A stretch of DNA of 41,479 nucleotides from an uncultured Mesorhizobium sp. (GCA_937958475.1 CALFXR010000095.1:1-41479), one strand, 5' to 3'; positions 21,576 to 31,021 are shown, counted from the first letter of the stretch. Numbers and translations: made by a program. The notes: generated from the sequence alone by a model not told the origin.

Positions 21576-23891
21576 CTATCTCCTGGACGGCGCGCGGCGC
21601 GGTTGCGTGGCGCGATCGCGGCCTCTGCCCGCCTTGGCCTTGTGGTACGAACGTTTGGCGCCGGGAAGCGGCTTCGGATCGCTCAGCATCTCGAAACGCA
21701 TCGCGCCGGCGAGCGGCGCCACCTCGACGAGGCGAACCTCCACGCGGTCGGCCAGCTGGTAGCCCTTGCCTGTGCGCTGGCCGGCGAGGGCGCGGAGGGA
21801 TTCGTCGAACAGATAGTAGTCATCGCCCAGCGACGACACGGGAACGAAGCCGTCGGCGCCATAGGCGGGAAGCTGGACGAAGAGCCCGGCCTTGGTCACG
21901 CCGGAGACCCGGGCATCGAAGGTCTTGTCGATCTGTTCAGACAGATAGGCAGCGATCAGGCGGTCGATCGTGTCGCGTTCGGCGGCCATGGCGCGGCGTT
22001 CCGCCGCAGAGATCAGCGCCGACGTTTCCTCCAGCCGGTCCTCCTCGGACCGCGTCAGACCGTCGGGCCCGAAGCCTAGCGCCCCGATCAGCGCACGATG
22101 GACGACGAGGTCGGCGAATCGCCGGATCGGCGAGGTGAAATGCGCGTAGCGGCGCAGGTTCAGGCCGAAATGCCCAATGTTTTCAGGTGAGTATTCGGCC
22201 TGGCTCTGCGAGCGAAGGACGACTTCGTTGACCAGTTGCTCGTTGTCCGCCCCGCGCACCGTTGCGAGGATGGAATTGAATATCGCCGGGCGCAGCTGCG
22301 GGCCGCGCGCCAGCGACATGCCGATGCTGCCGAGGAATTCGCGCAGCGATTCCTGCTTGGCCAGCGAGGGCGCGTCGTGGATGCGGTAGACGAGCTTCTG
22401 CCGCTTCGCCTCCAGCGTCTCGGCCGCGGCGACGTTGGCCTGGATCATGAACTCCTCGATCAGGCGGTGCGCGTCGAGGCGTTCGGGCACGACGACGCGG
22501 TCGACCGTGCCGTCGGCTTTCAGCAGGATCTTGCGCTCGGGAAGGTCGAGGTCGAGCGGCTGGCGCGCCTCGCGGCCGCGCTTGAGGACCTCGTAGGCCG
22601 CCCAGAGCGGGCGCAGGACGGTCTCCAGGATCGGCCCCGTGCGTTCGTCGGGCTGGCCGTCGATGGCCGCCTGCGCCTGCGGATAGGCAAGCTTGGCCGC
22701 GGACTTCATCATGATGCGGAAGAAGCCATGGCGCAGTTTGCGGCCGTCGGCGGCGAAGGTCATGCGCACGGCGAGGGCCGGCCGGTCCTCGCCTTCGCGA
22801 AGCGAGCAGAGGTCGTTGGAGATCCGTTCGGGGAGCATCGGTACGACGCGGTCGGGGAAATAGACCGAATTGCCGCGCTTCACCGCCTCGCGGTCGAGCG
22901 CCGAGCCGGGACGCACGTAAGCCGCGACGTCGGCGATGGCGACGGTGACGATCCAGCCGCCCGGATTGGCCTCATCCGCGTCGGGCTCGGCATGGACGGC
23001 GTCGTCGTGGTCCTTGGCGTCGGCCGGATCGATCGTCACCAGCGGCAGTTTGCGCCAGTCGTCGCGCCCGGCGAGCGTCGCCTTGCGCGCCGCCGCGGCC
23101 TCGTCGAGGACCGCCTGCGGGAAGATGTGCGGGATGTCGTGGGCGTGGATGGCGATCATGGAGACCGCCTTTTCGCTGGTCATCGAGCCGAGCACGGTCA
23201 GCACCTTGGCGCGCGGCAGGCCGTAGCGGGCGCCGCGCTGCGGCTCGGCCTCGACGAGATCTCCGGCGACGGCACCGTTGAGGAATTCGGGCTCGACGAC
23301 GAGCTGCGCCTGGCGCCGCTCGACCGGCTCGATGTGGAAGGCACCGTCATGGGCGACGCGCAGCACGCCGAGCACGGCTTCGAGGCGCCGGTCGAGGACC
23401 TTCAGCACGCGCCCGACATAGGCTGGCCCTTCCTCTTCCCGGGAAGGCGCGGTCCTGGCGAGGACGCGGTCGCCGATGCCGGGTATCGGGCCCTTCTGGC
23501 CGCGCGGCACGTGGATCGACACGACGGGGTTCTGCGCGTCGTCCTCGTCGAGCCTCTCGGCGGGCCGCGCGAGGAGGCCGCCGTCGGGGTCGCGGCCGAA
23601 GATGTCGAGGACGGCGACGTGGGGCAGGGTGCCCGGCGCCGAGAGCCGCTTGCGCTCCTTGCGCAGGAGGCCCTCGTCCTGGAGCTCGCGCAGCACGTCC
23701 TTCAGCCAGATGCGGTCGCCGGCCTTCAGCGAGAACGCCTTGGCGATCTCGCGCTTGCCGGCGCGGTCGGGGTTGTCGCGGATGTAGCGGAGGATGTCGT
23801 CGCGCGTCGGCCGGAAGGCCGAGCCGCCATCCCCGGCGGACGATCCGGCCTTGCGGCCGGCGCCCTTGCGTCCGGAGATGTTGCGGGCCAT
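21576..23891 (-). CDS. rnr: Ribonuclease R
   Basis: 771 residues, a processive 3'-to-5' exoribonuclease of the RNB family that degrades structured RNA, rRNA fragments and trans-translation targets. An N-terminal winged helix (REIAKAFSLKAGDRIWL) and cold-shock domains lead to the RNB catalytic block TIDPADAKDHDDAVHAE, whose aspartates bind the magnesium ions. A C-terminal S1 domain (FDARVSGVTKAGLFVQLP) and a basic tail (KRSYHKAKAGRGRDRATQPR) complete the RNase R layout, which RNase II lacks. ATG 23891 lies 4 bp after the topA stop, so the two are cotranscribed. Confidence 0.95.
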   Translation of the reverse strand: MARNISGRKGAGRKAGSSAGDGGSAFRPTRDDILRYIRDNPDRAGKREIAKAFSLKAGDRIWLKDVLRELQDEGLLRKERKRLSAPGTLPHVAVLDIFGRDPDGGLLARPAERLDEDDAQNPVVSIHVPRGQKGPIPGIGDRVLARTAPSREEEGPAYVGRVLKVLDRRLEAVLGVLRVAHDGAFHIEPVERRQAQLVVEPEFLNGAVAGDLVEAEPQRGARYGLPRAKVLTVLGSMTSEKAVSMIAIHAHDIPHIFPQAVLDEAAAARKATLAGRDDWRKLPLVTIDPADAKDHDDAVHAEPDADEANPGGWIVTVAIADVAAYVRPGSALDREAVKRGNSVYFPDRVVPMLPERISNDLCSLREGEDRPALAVRMTFAADGRKLRHGFFRIMMKSAAKLAYPQAQAAIDGQPDERTGPILETVLRPLWAAYEVLKRGREARQPLDLDLPERKILLKADGTVDRVVVPERLDAHRLIEEFMIQANVAAAETLEAKRQKLVYRIHDAPSLAKQESLREFLGSIGMSLARGPQLRPAIFNSILATVRGADNEQLVNEVVLRSQSQAEYSPENIGHFGLNLRRYAHFTSPIRRFADLVVHRALIGALGFGPDGLTRSEEDRLEETSALISAAERRAMAAERDTIDRLIAAYLSEQIDKTFDARVSGVTKAGLFVQLPAYGADGFVPVSSLGDDYYLFDESLRALAGQRTGKGYQLADRVEVRLVEVAPLAGAMRFEMLSDPKPLPGAKRSYHKAKAGRGRDRATQPRRAPSRR

Positions 23892-23895
23892 CGCG

Positions 23896-26544
23896 CTACT
23901 CCACGCTCCCGGCGGCCGTCTTCCTGGGCTTCGCCTTCGCCGAAGGCTTCGCGGCCTTGGCCTTGGCGGATTTCGCGGCGGCGGGCTTCGCGGCCGCCGA
24001 CTTCGTCGACGAGCGGCCGCGCGCGGGCTTGCCGCCGCCCTTGGCGGCGCGTTCGGCGATCAACACGAGCGCCTCCTCGAGCGTCACGCTGGCCGGATCC
24101 TTGGCCTTGGGCAGCGTCGCGTTGACCTTGCCCCAGTTGACGTACGGCCCGTAGCGGCCGTCGCGAACCGTGATGGCGCCGCCATCCGGGTGGGCGCCGA
24201 GTTCCTTGAGCGCGGCGGGAGCGCCGGCGCGGTTGCCGCGTCCCTTCGACTGCTTCTCGGCGATCACCGAGACGGCCCGGTTGAGGCCGATCGAGAAGAC
24301 GTCCTCGATGCTGTCGACATTGGCGTAGGTGCCGTCGTGTAGCACGAACGGGCCGTAGCGGCCAAGGCCGGCCGAGATCATCTTGCCGCTCTCGGGGTGC
24401 TTGCCGATGTCGCGCGGCAGCGACAGCAGCGCCAGCGCCTTCTCGTGGTCGATGCTGTCGGGCGTCCATCCCTTCGGCAGGCTGGAGCGCTTTGCGTCCT
24501 TGCCCTCGCCGCGCTGGAGGTAGGGGCCGAACCGACCGCTGCGCAGCGTGATCTCCTCCGATGTGTAGGGATCCTTGCCGAGAAGCTTCGGGCCTTCGGA
24601 CTCGCCGCCGTTCTCGGCGCTTTCGGCGCCGAACTGGCGGGTGTAGCTGCATTCGGGATAGTTCGAGCAGCCGATGAAGCCGCCGCTGCGGCCGAGCCGA
24701 AGCGACAGGGTGCCGGTTCCGCATTTGGGGCAGGTGCGCGGGTTCGTGCCGTCCTCGCGCGCCGGAAAGAGAAGCGGGGCGAGATCCTCGTTCAGCGCGT
24801 CGAGCACTTCCGAGATGCGCAGGTCCTTGATGTCGTCGACCGCGGCGGAAAAATCGCGCCAGAAATCGCGCAGCACGTCTTTCCACGCGAGCTTTCCGTC
24901 GGAAATCTCGTCGAGCTTCTCCTCCAGCGAGGCGGTGAAGTCGTATTCGACATACCTGCGGAAGAAGCTTTCGAGGAAGGCCGACAACAATCGGCCCTTG
25001 GCCTGCGGGATCAGCCGGCGCTTGTCGATGGTGACGTATTCGCGGTCCTCGAGCGTCTTCAGGATCGCGGTATAGGTCGAAGGCCGGCCGATGCCGAGTT
25101 CCTCCAGCTTCTTGATCAGCGTCGCTTCCGTGTAGCGGGGCGGCGGCTCGGTGCTGTGCCGGGTGACGTCGATCTTTTCCCGGGCCAGCGCCTCGCCGGC
25201 CCTGATCTCGGGCAGGCGGCGGTTCTCCTCGTCCTCGGCGTCGTCTTCCTTCTGGTCGGTGTAGGCGGCGATGAAGCCGTCGAAGCGGACGACGGATCCG
25301 ACGGCGCGCAGGCTGGCCGTGCGGCCGCCGTTGACGGCGTCGATCTCGGCGGTCGTGCGCTCGATCTCGGCGGGCTGCATCTGGCTGGCGATGGCCCGCT
25401 TCCAGATCATGTCGTAGAGGCGGAACTGGTCGGCATCGAGATATTTCCGCACCGAGCCCGGCGTGCGGAAGAAATCGGTCGGGCGGATCGCCTCGTGCGC
25501 TTCCTGGGCGTTCTTCGCCTTCGTCGAATAGTAGCGCGGCTTCTCCGGCAGGTATCTTTCGCCGAACTCCTTGGCGATGGCGCCGCGCGCCGCTTCGATC
25601 GCCTCCGGCGCCATCTGCACGCCGTCGGTTCGCATGTAGGTGATCAGGCCGGCGGTCTCGCCGCCGATGTCGATGCCCTCGTAGAGGCGCTGCGCGATCT
25701 GCATCGTGCGCGACGCCGAAAAGCCGAGGCGCGACGAGGCCGCCTGCTGCAGCGTCGAGGTGGTGAAGGGCGGTCCCGGATTGCGCCGGGTCGGCTTGGC
25801 TTCGACGGAAACCGCGCGGAACGAAGCGCCATCGAGCATGGCGCGGATGTCGTCGGCCTGGGCCTGCGAGGAAATGTCGAGCTTCTGCAGGCGTTTGCCC
25901 TCGAAGCCGGTCAGCCGGGCCTCGAAACTGTCGGCGCGCGGCGTGCCGAGCAGTGCGGCGATCTGCCAGTACTCCTCGCGCACGAACTTCTCGATCTCGA
26001 CCTCGCGGTCGGAGACCAGGCGCAGCGCGACCGACTGGACGCGGCCCGCCGAGCGCGAGCCCGGAAGCTTGCGCCACAGCACCGGCGACAGCGTGAAGCC
26101 GACGAGGTAGTCGAGCGCGCGGCGGGCCAGATAGGCATCCACCAGCGGCGCGTCGATCTCGCGCGGGTTCGCCATCGCGTCGAGCACGGACTGCTTGGTG
26201 ATGGCGTTGAAGACGACGCGGCTGACCGGCTTGTCCTTCAGCACGCGCTTGCTCTTCAGCACTTCCAGCACGTGCCAGGAGATCGCCTCGCCTTCGCGAT
26301 CCGGGTCGGTGGCGAGAATCAGACGATCGGCGTCCTTGACCGCCCTGGCGATGTCGGCGAGGCGCTTGGCGGAGGCACCGTCGACTTCCCACGACATGGA
26401 GAAGTCGTCGTCCGGGCGCACGGAGCCGTCCTTCGCCGGCAGGTCGCGGACGTGGCCGAAGGAAGCGAGAACGGTGAAGTTCCGGCCGAGATACTTGTTG
26501 ATGGTCTTCGCCTTTGCGGGCGATTCGACGACGACGACGTCCAT
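23896..26544 (-). CDS. topA: DNA topoisomerase I
   Basis: 882 residues, a type IA topoisomerase that relaxes negative supercoils. The Toprim domain has E7 (VVVESPAKA) and DPDREGE at 80-86. The active tyrosine is Y303 in GLITYMRTDG. One canonical four-cysteine zinc finger follows (CPKCGTG, then GCSNYPEC), and later GRYGPYV-type repeats replace the extra fingers found in E. coli. The protein ends in a lysine/alanine-rich tail (AAKPAAAKSAKAKAAKPSAK) that probably binds DNA non-specifically. AGG lies 7 nt before ATG 26544. It heads the topA-rnr-DUF983-NUDIX-MFS unit; dprA lies 435 bp upstream. Confidence 0.96.
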   Translation of the reverse strand: MDVVVVESPAKAKTINKYLGRNFTVLASFGHVRDLPAKDGSVRPDDDFSMSWEVDGASAKRLADIARAVKDADRLILATDPDREGEAISWHVLEVLKSKRVLKDKPVSRVVFNAITKQSVLDAMANPREIDAPLVDAYLARRALDYLVGFTLSPVLWRKLPGSRSAGRVQSVALRLVSDREVEIEKFVREEYWQIAALLGTPRADSFEARLTGFEGKRLQKLDISSQAQADDIRAMLDGASFRAVSVEAKPTRRNPGPPFTTSTLQQAASSRLGFSASRTMQIAQRLYEGIDIGGETAGLITYMRTDGVQMAPEAIEAARGAIAKEFGERYLPEKPRYYSTKAKNAQEAHEAIRPTDFFRTPGSVRKYLDADQFRLYDMIWKRAIASQMQPAEIERTTAEIDAVNGGRTASLRAVGSVVRFDGFIAAYTDQKEDDAEDEENRRLPEIRAGEALAREKIDVTRHSTEPPPRYTEATLIKKLEELGIGRPSTYTAILKTLEDREYVTIDKRRLIPQAKGRLLSAFLESFFRRYVEYDFTASLEEKLDEISDGKLAWKDVLRDFWRDFSAAVDDIKDLRISEVLDALNEDLAPLLFPAREDGTNPRTCPKCGTGTLSLRLGRSGGFIGCSNYPECSYTRQFGAESAENGGESEGPKLLGKDPYTSEEITLRSGRFGPYLQRGEGKDAKRSSLPKGWTPDSIDHEKALALLSLPRDIGKHPESGKMISAGLGRYGPFVLHDGTYANVDSIEDVFSIGLNRAVSVIAEKQSKGRGNRAGAPAALKELGAHPDGGAITVRDGRYGPYVNWGKVNATLPKAKDPASVTLEEALVLIAERAAKGGGKPARGRSSTKSAAAKPAAAKSAKAKAAKPSAKAKPRKTAAGSVE

Positions 26545-26610
26545 TTAAACCTGATGATTTTGCGCGGCGCGGTGCCGGAGGCGTCAGAAGCGATATGCGA
26601 GTCGGTCCGT

Positions 26611-26639
26611 CACATGGCTGTGCTTTAGCGCCCGGTCAA
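26611..26639 (-). promoter_or_regulatory. Possible topA operon promoter
   Basis: On the minus strand: -35 TTGACC (26639-26634), 17-bp spacer, -10 CATGTG (26616-26611), similar in form to the rpmG -10. A GANTC (CcrM methylation) site at 26599-26603 lies near the predicted start; any cell-cycle effect is speculation. Confidence 0.4.
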
Positions 26640-26814
26640 GTGCGCCAGCGTAAATCCACGGCGTTCGACATTTGTCTCAACCTTCCGCGCCTTCAAACAG
26701 CGGTTGCAATTTTAGATAAAAGTAATGTAGCAATATCTATCACAGATTGCATATCTTCCGATGCCGCGGGAGGCCAAACAAGCAGCCTGCCGGCCGAACC
26801 CGGAGTGACAGCAC

Positions 26815-27009
26815 ATGCGCCGGACGCCCGAATGGGGACATGGCGACGCCGTCGTCTATCTGCAGGCGATGCTGGGCGAACTCCGCGGCATCGCCGAGGC
26901 CGAAAAACTCGACATGCTCGCCTATCTGATCGACATGGCCTGCACCGAGGCCGAGGACATCGTCCGTGGCAGGCGGCCTTCACGGGTCGGAAAGCAGCAG
27001 CGAAACTGA
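26815..27009 (+). CDS. Small conserved-looking protein of unknown function
   Basis: 64 residues starting at ATG 26815, with CGGAG about 9 nt upstream. The body (YLQAMLGELRGIAEAEKLDM, then LAYLIDMACTEAEDIVRG) looks like two amphipathic helices, with a basic tail (RRPSRVGKQQRN). No membrane segment or cysteine pattern suggests a fold. I recall similar short proteins in rhizobial genomes but cannot name a family. It is the only plus-strand gene between dprA and topA and follows an AT-rich region (26700-26760) unlike its surroundings. Its last 30 bp overlap the 3' end of dprA, tail to tail. Confidence 0.65.
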   Translation: MRRTPEWGHGDAVVYLQAMLGELRGIAEAEKLDMLAYLIDMACTEAEDIVRGRRPSRVGKQQRN

Positions 27010-28122
27010 GCCGCCGGAGTGGCGCTCGAGCCGGCCGGCGAGGTCGAGCTCGAGCAGGATCATGAACACCATCGCGGGATGCAGTCCCGTGTGGCGGATG
27101 ATCTCGTCGATCTCCACCGGAACGGGGCCGAGCACCTCGACCACCCTGGCGCGGTCGTCGTCGCCGGGGGGAGGGGCCGTGGAGAAATCGGGCGGTTCCT
27201 CGAACGTCTCGGGGCCGGGCGCGGCGCGCCCGAGCAGGGGCGCGAGCTGATCGAGGACGTCGCGGGCCTCGGTGACGAGGATCGCGCCCTCCTTGAGCAG
27301 GCCGTTGGTGCCCGCCGCGCGCGGATCGAGCGGCGAGCCGGGAACGGCGAACACCAGCCGCCCCAGTTCGCCGGCGAGGCGCGCACTGATGAGCGAGCCG
27401 GACCGCCGTGCCGCCTCGACGACGACGAGGCCCAGCGACAGCCCGGCGACGATCCGGTTGCGCCGCGGAAAGTCGCGGGCGCGGGGCTCCCAGCCGAAGG
27501 GCATCTCGCTGATCAGCGCGCCGCCGCGCGCCGCGATCTCGCGGCAGAGTTCCTCGTTTTCCGGCGGATAGGGCCTGTCCAGCCCACCGGCGAGGACGGC
27601 CACCGTTCCCGTCGCCAGGCCGCCCTCGTGGGCCGCCGTATCGATGCCGCGGGCCAACCCGGAAACGATCGCATATCCGTTCGCCCCCAGTTCGGCGGCA
27701 AGGTTGCGCGCCATCTTGATGCCGGCGAGCGAGGCGTTGCGCGCTCCGACGATGGCGATCGGGGGCAACTGGAAGACGGCAGGCTCGCCCTTGACCGCGA
27801 CCAGCGGCGGCGGCTGCTCCATGCGCCGCAGGACCGGCGGATACTCCGGCTCGCCGATGGCGACGAAGGATGCGCCGATGCGCCGCGCGGCCTCGACCTC
27901 GGCTTCTGCCTCGGCGACGGTCGGAATGCGCGGCAGGCGGCTGGCGCCGCCGGAGCGGACCAGGTCGGGCAGCATGGCCAGCGCCGATTCCGCGGATCCG
28001 AACCTGTTGATCAGGTCGCGAAACGTCGCCGGGCCGACGTTTTCGGTACGGATCAGCCGCAGCCAGCCGAGACGCTGCCGGTCGCTGAGGCGGGCGCCTC
28101 CGGCGGCCGGCGCGGGGCTCAT
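26980..28122 (-). CDS. dprA: DNA-processing protein DprA (Smf)
   Basis: 380 residues. DprA loads RecA on incoming single-stranded DNA during natural transformation. An N-terminal SAM-like helical region (WLRLIRTENVGPATFRDLI) precedes the extended Rossmann fold: PIAIVGARNAS, GYAIVSGLARGIDTAAHEG, TVAVLAGGLDRPYPPENE and FPRRNRIVAGLS are the family blocks. A C-terminal winged helix (PVEIDEIIRHTGLHPAMVFM) is present, as in many proteobacteria. ATG 28122 overlaps the plsY stop (ATGA), and GGAG lies about 7 nt before it. No com genes are nearby, so competence is not implied; DprA is near-universal. Confidence 0.94.
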   Translation of the reverse strand: MSPAPAAGGARLSDRQRLGWLRLIRTENVGPATFRDLINRFGSAESALAMLPDLVRSGGASRLPRIPTVAEAEAEVEAARRIGASFVAIGEPEYPPVLRRMEQPPPLVAVKGEPAVFQLPPIAIVGARNASLAGIKMARNLAAELGANGYAIVSGLARGIDTAAHEGGLATGTVAVLAGGLDRPYPPENEELCREIAARGGALISEMPFGWEPRARDFPRRNRIVAGLSLGLVVVEAARRSGSLISARLAGELGRLVFAVPGSPLDPRAAGTNGLLKEGAILVTEARDVLDQLAPLLGRAAPGPETFEEPPDFSTAPPPGDDDRARVVEVLGPVPVEIDEIIRHTGLHPAMVFMILLELDLAGRLERHSGGSVSLLLSDP

Positions 28123-28733
28123 CCCTTGGCTCCGATCCGCGTTTCGGTTCCGGCGACAAGGCGTCCGATATTGGCCCGGTGCTTGACGAAGACGATGACG
28201 CTGAGCACGGCGAAGAGCAGCGCCGCGTCCTGATGGCCGAGGAAGTAGAGCGCGATCGGCGTGACGATCGCGGCGACGAGGGCCGCGAGCGAGGAGAAGC
28301 GCGTGGCGAAGGCGACGGCCAGCCAGACCACGGCGAAGACGAGCGCGCCGATCCAGGCCAGCCCGATCAGGACGCCGAGATAGGTGGCGACGCCCTTGCC
28401 GCCCTTGAAGCCGAGCCACACGGGGAAGAGATGCCCGAGGAAGGCGCCGAAGCCGGCGACGATGGCGAGGTCCGGCCCCCATCTGCCGGCGACGAGCACC
28501 GCGGCGGTGCCCTTCAGCGCGTCGAGGAGGAGGGTGAAGGCGGCGAGCCCCTTATTGCCGGTGCGCAGCACGTTGGTGGCGCCGATGTTGCCCGAGCCGA
28601 TCCTGCGCACGTCGCCGAGGCCGGCGGCGCGCGTGACCAGCAGGCCGAACGGTATGGAGCCGAGTAGGTAGCCGAAGGCCAGGGCGGCAAGAAGTGCCGG
28701 CATTGCCGATTGCCAGCCGGTCGGATCCGTCAT
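28119..28733 (-). CDS. plsY: Glycerol-3-phosphate acyltransferase PlsY
   Basis: 204 residues, an inner-membrane enzyme that acylates glycerol-3-phosphate from acyl-phosphate, the first step of phospholipid synthesis. Five to seven hydrophobic helices are visible. Family motifs are GYLLGSIPFG, SGNIGATN (47-54, phosphate-binding loop), FKGGKGVATYLG and KHRANIGRL. ATG 28733 has GGAGG 6 nt upstream. It follows the pseudo-dihydroorotase by 28 bp and overlaps dprA by ATGA, placing it inside the pyrB-dprA transcription unit. PlsX, its acyl-phosphate supplier, is not in the window. Confidence 0.95.
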   Translation of the reverse strand: MTDPTGWQSAMPALLAALAFGYLLGSIPFGLLVTRAAGLGDVRRIGSGNIGATNVLRTGNKGLAAFTLLLDALKGTAAVLVAGRWGPDLAIVAGFGAFLGHLFPVWLGFKGGKGVATYLGVLIGLAWIGALVFAVVWLAVAFATRFSSLAALVAAIVTPIALYFLGHQDAALLFAVLSVIVFVKHRANIGRLVAGTETRIGAKG

Positions 28734-28761
28734 GAATTCCTCCGCCCCTCGAAACGGGTGT

Positions 28762-30048
28762 TCAGGCCAAAAATACTGTGCGGCCCGCGACCAGCGTTTG
28801 CAAGACCTTGCCCTGCAGGCGCGCGCCTTCGAAACAAGTGTTCTTGGAACGGGAACGAAGCCCGGCCTCGGCGACGATCCACGGCTCGTCGAGGTCGACG
28901 ACGACGAGATCGGCGGGCGCGCCGGGCGTCAGCGTGCCGCCCGGCAGGCCGAACAGGCGCGCCGGCGCCGTCGACAGGACCTCGATCAGACGCAGCAGCG
29001 GCACGTCGCCATTGTGGTGGAGGCGCAGCGCCACGGCGAGCAGCGTCTCCAGCCCGATGGCGCCGGCGGCGGCGTCGGCGAAGGGCAGCCGCTTGGTGTC
29101 GACGTCCTGCGGGTCGTGCGACGAGACGACGATGTCGATGGTGCCGTCGCGGACGGCCTCGACCATGGCGGCGCGGTCGTCCTCGGCGCGCAGCGGCGGC
29201 GACAGGCGGAAGAAGGTGCGGTACTCGCCGATGTCGTTCTCGTTGAGCGACAGGTGGTTGATGGAGATGCCGGCCGTCACCCGGGCGCCGTCGGCCTTGG
29301 CGCGGTGAACAGCGGCCGCCGACATGGCGGTGGAGATCTTTGCGGCGTGGTAGGCGCCGCGCGTCAGGCGGGCCAGGGCGAGGTCGCGTTCGAGCGGGAT
29401 CAGCTCGGCCTCGCGCGGGATGCCGGAAAGGCCGAGCCAGGAGGCGTAGAGCCCTTCGTTCATGACACCCGTGGCGCCGAGGTCGGCATCCTGGGTCTCG
29501 TGGGCGATGACGGCGCCGAAGTCGCGCGCATAGGTCAGCGCGCGGCGCATGACCTGGCTCGAGGCGATGGTGTGCCGTCCGTCGGTGAAGGCGACCGCGC
29601 CGGCCTCGCGCATGAGGCCGAACTCGGTCATCTCGCGGCCGTCGAGGTTTTTCGTGATGGCCGCGGCCGGGTGGACGTTGACGCAGGCCGTGTCGCGCGC
29701 CGTGCGCAGCACGAACTCGACCAGCGCGATGTCGTCGATCACCGGGTCGGTGTCGGGCATCATGACGAAGGAGGTGACGCCGCCGGCGGCCGCGGCGAGG
29801 CTGGCGGAAGCGAGCGTCTCGCGGTGCTCGGCGCCGGGTTCTCCGACGAAGACGCGGCCGTCGACGAGGCCGGGGATGATCGCCTTGCCGAAGCAGTCGA
29901 TCACCTGGGCGCCTTCCGGCGCGCCCTGATTCAGCGCGCCGGCGCCGGCGGCGACGATCTTGCCGCGTTCGACGATGACGGTGCCGGTCTCGTCTATGCC
30001 GCGCGAGGGATCGACGATGCGGGCGCCGGTGAAGACGGTGGTCCTCAT
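28762..30048 (-). CDS. Pseudo-dihydroorotase PyrC' (likely non-catalytic partner of PyrB)
   Basis: 428 residues with the overall fold of dihydroorotase, which would close carbamoyl-aspartate to dihydroorotate. The zinc ligands are lost: the HxH of PGLVDxHxHxREPG is replaced at R65 and F67 (GLVDGRVFVGEPG); the downstream HxxH histidine becomes K (YHAAKIST); and the catalytic aspartate of DHAPH is S (SSHDPQ). Such inactive homologues, known as PyrC' in Pseudomonas, serve as structural subunits that hold aspartate transcarbamoylase together. Its start overlaps the pyrB stop (ATGA), which favours stoichiometric assembly. A true dihydroorotase must be elsewhere. Calling it simply pyrC would be misleading. 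Confidence 0.9.
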   Translation of the reverse strand: MRTTVFTGARIVDPSRGIDETGTVIVERGKIVAAGAGALNQGAPEGAQVIDCFGKAIIPGLVDGRVFVGEPGAEHRETLASASLAAAAGGVTSFVMMPDTDPVIDDIALVEFVLRTARDTACVNVHPAAAITKNLDGREMTEFGLMREAGAVAFTDGRHTIASSQVMRRALTYARDFGAVIAHETQDADLGATGVMNEGLYASWLGLSGIPREAELIPLERDLALARLTRGAYHAAKISTAMSAAAVHRAKADGARVTAGISINHLSLNENDIGEYRTFFRLSPPLRAEDDRAAMVEAVRDGTIDIVVSSHDPQDVDTKRLPFADAAAGAIGLETLLAVALRLHHNGDVPLLRLIEVLSTAPARLFGLPGGTLTPGAPADLVVVDLDEPWIVAEAGLRSRSKNTCFEGARLQGKVLQTLVAGRTVFLA

Positions 30049-31010
30049 TCGGCTGGCCCCCCGGCATTACGGCGCGGGTCGAGCAGGACCTCCATGACCG
30101 CCATGCGCACGGCGACCCCCATCTCGACCTGCTCCTGGATGACGCTCTGCGGGCCATCGGCGATCTCGGAGGCGATCTCGACGCCGCGGTTCATCGGCCC
30201 GGGGTGCATGACCAGCGCGTCCGGCTTCGCCGCCTTCAGCTTTGCCGCGTCGAGGCCGAAATAGCGGAAGTATTCGCGCACCGACGGCACGAAGGCGCCG
30301 GCCATGCGCTCGCGCTGGAGCCTCAGCATCATGACGACGTCGGCACCCTTCAGCCCGTCGGCCATCGAGCGGTGGACCTCGACGCCCATGCGTTCGATGC
30401 CCGACGGCAGCAGCGTCGAGGGGGCGACGACGCGCACGGTGGCGCCGAGCGCGTTGAGCAGGAGGATGTTGGAGCGCGCCACGCGCGAATGCAGCACGTC
30501 GCCGCAGATCGCCACGACGAGGCGCGAGATCGGCCCGCGGGCACGGCGGATGGTCAGCGCGTCGAGCAGCGCCTGGGTGGGATGCTCGTGGGCGCCGTCG
30601 CCGGCATTGACGACCGAGCAGCCGACCTTCTGCGCGAGCAGCGCGGCGGCGCCGGCCGACTGGTGGCGGATGATCAGAATGTCGGGCCGCATGGCGTTGA
30701 GCGTCATCGCCGTGTCGATCAGCGTCTCGCCCTTCTTCACCGAAGAACTGCCGACCGACATGTTCATGACGTCGGCGCCGAGACGCTTTCCGGCGAGCTC
30801 GAAGGACGACTGCGTGCGCGTCGAGGCCTCGTAGAAGAGGTTGATCTGGGTGCGGCCGCGCAGCGTCGAGGTCTTCTTCTCGTGACGGCGCGAGATGGCG
30901 ACGGCCTCGTCGGCGCGGTCGAGCAGGAATTCGATGTCGGGAGGGGACAGGTCGCGGATGCCCAGCAGATGCCGGTGCGCAAAGAGCGGCGGATGGGAGG
31001 CGGCTGTCAT
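30045..31010 (-). CDS. pyrB: Aspartate carbamoyltransferase catalytic subunit
   Basis: 321 residues. It joins carbamoyl phosphate and aspartate in the second step of pyrimidine synthesis. The carbamoyl-phosphate loop is STRTQSSFE; HEHPTQALLDALTI and VMHPGPMNRGVE are further active-site blocks. No regulatory PyrI gene is nearby, in keeping with the PyrB/PyrC' type. The start is ATG 31010, but no ribosome-binding site precedes it, and a promoter at 31022-31050 predicts a leader of only about 5 nt, suggesting leaderless translation. The stop overlaps the pyrC' start. It is divergent from aidB. Confidence 0.95.
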   Translation of the reverse strand: MTAASHPPLFAHRHLLGIRDLSPPDIEFLLDRADEAVAISRRHEKKTSTLRGRTQINLFYEASTRTQSSFELAGKRLGADVMNMSVGSSSVKKGETLIDTAMTLNAMRPDILIIRHQSAGAAALLAQKVGCSVVNAGDGAHEHPTQALLDALTIRRARGPISRLVVAICGDVLHSRVARSNILLLNALGATVRVVAPSTLLPSGIERMGVEVHRSMADGLKGADVVMMLRLQRERMAGAFVPSVREYFRYFGLDAAKLKAAKPDALVMHPGPMNRGVEIASEIADGPQSVIQEQVEMGVAVRMAVMEVLLDPRRNAGGPAE

Positions 31011-31021
31011 GTCAAGGCGGT

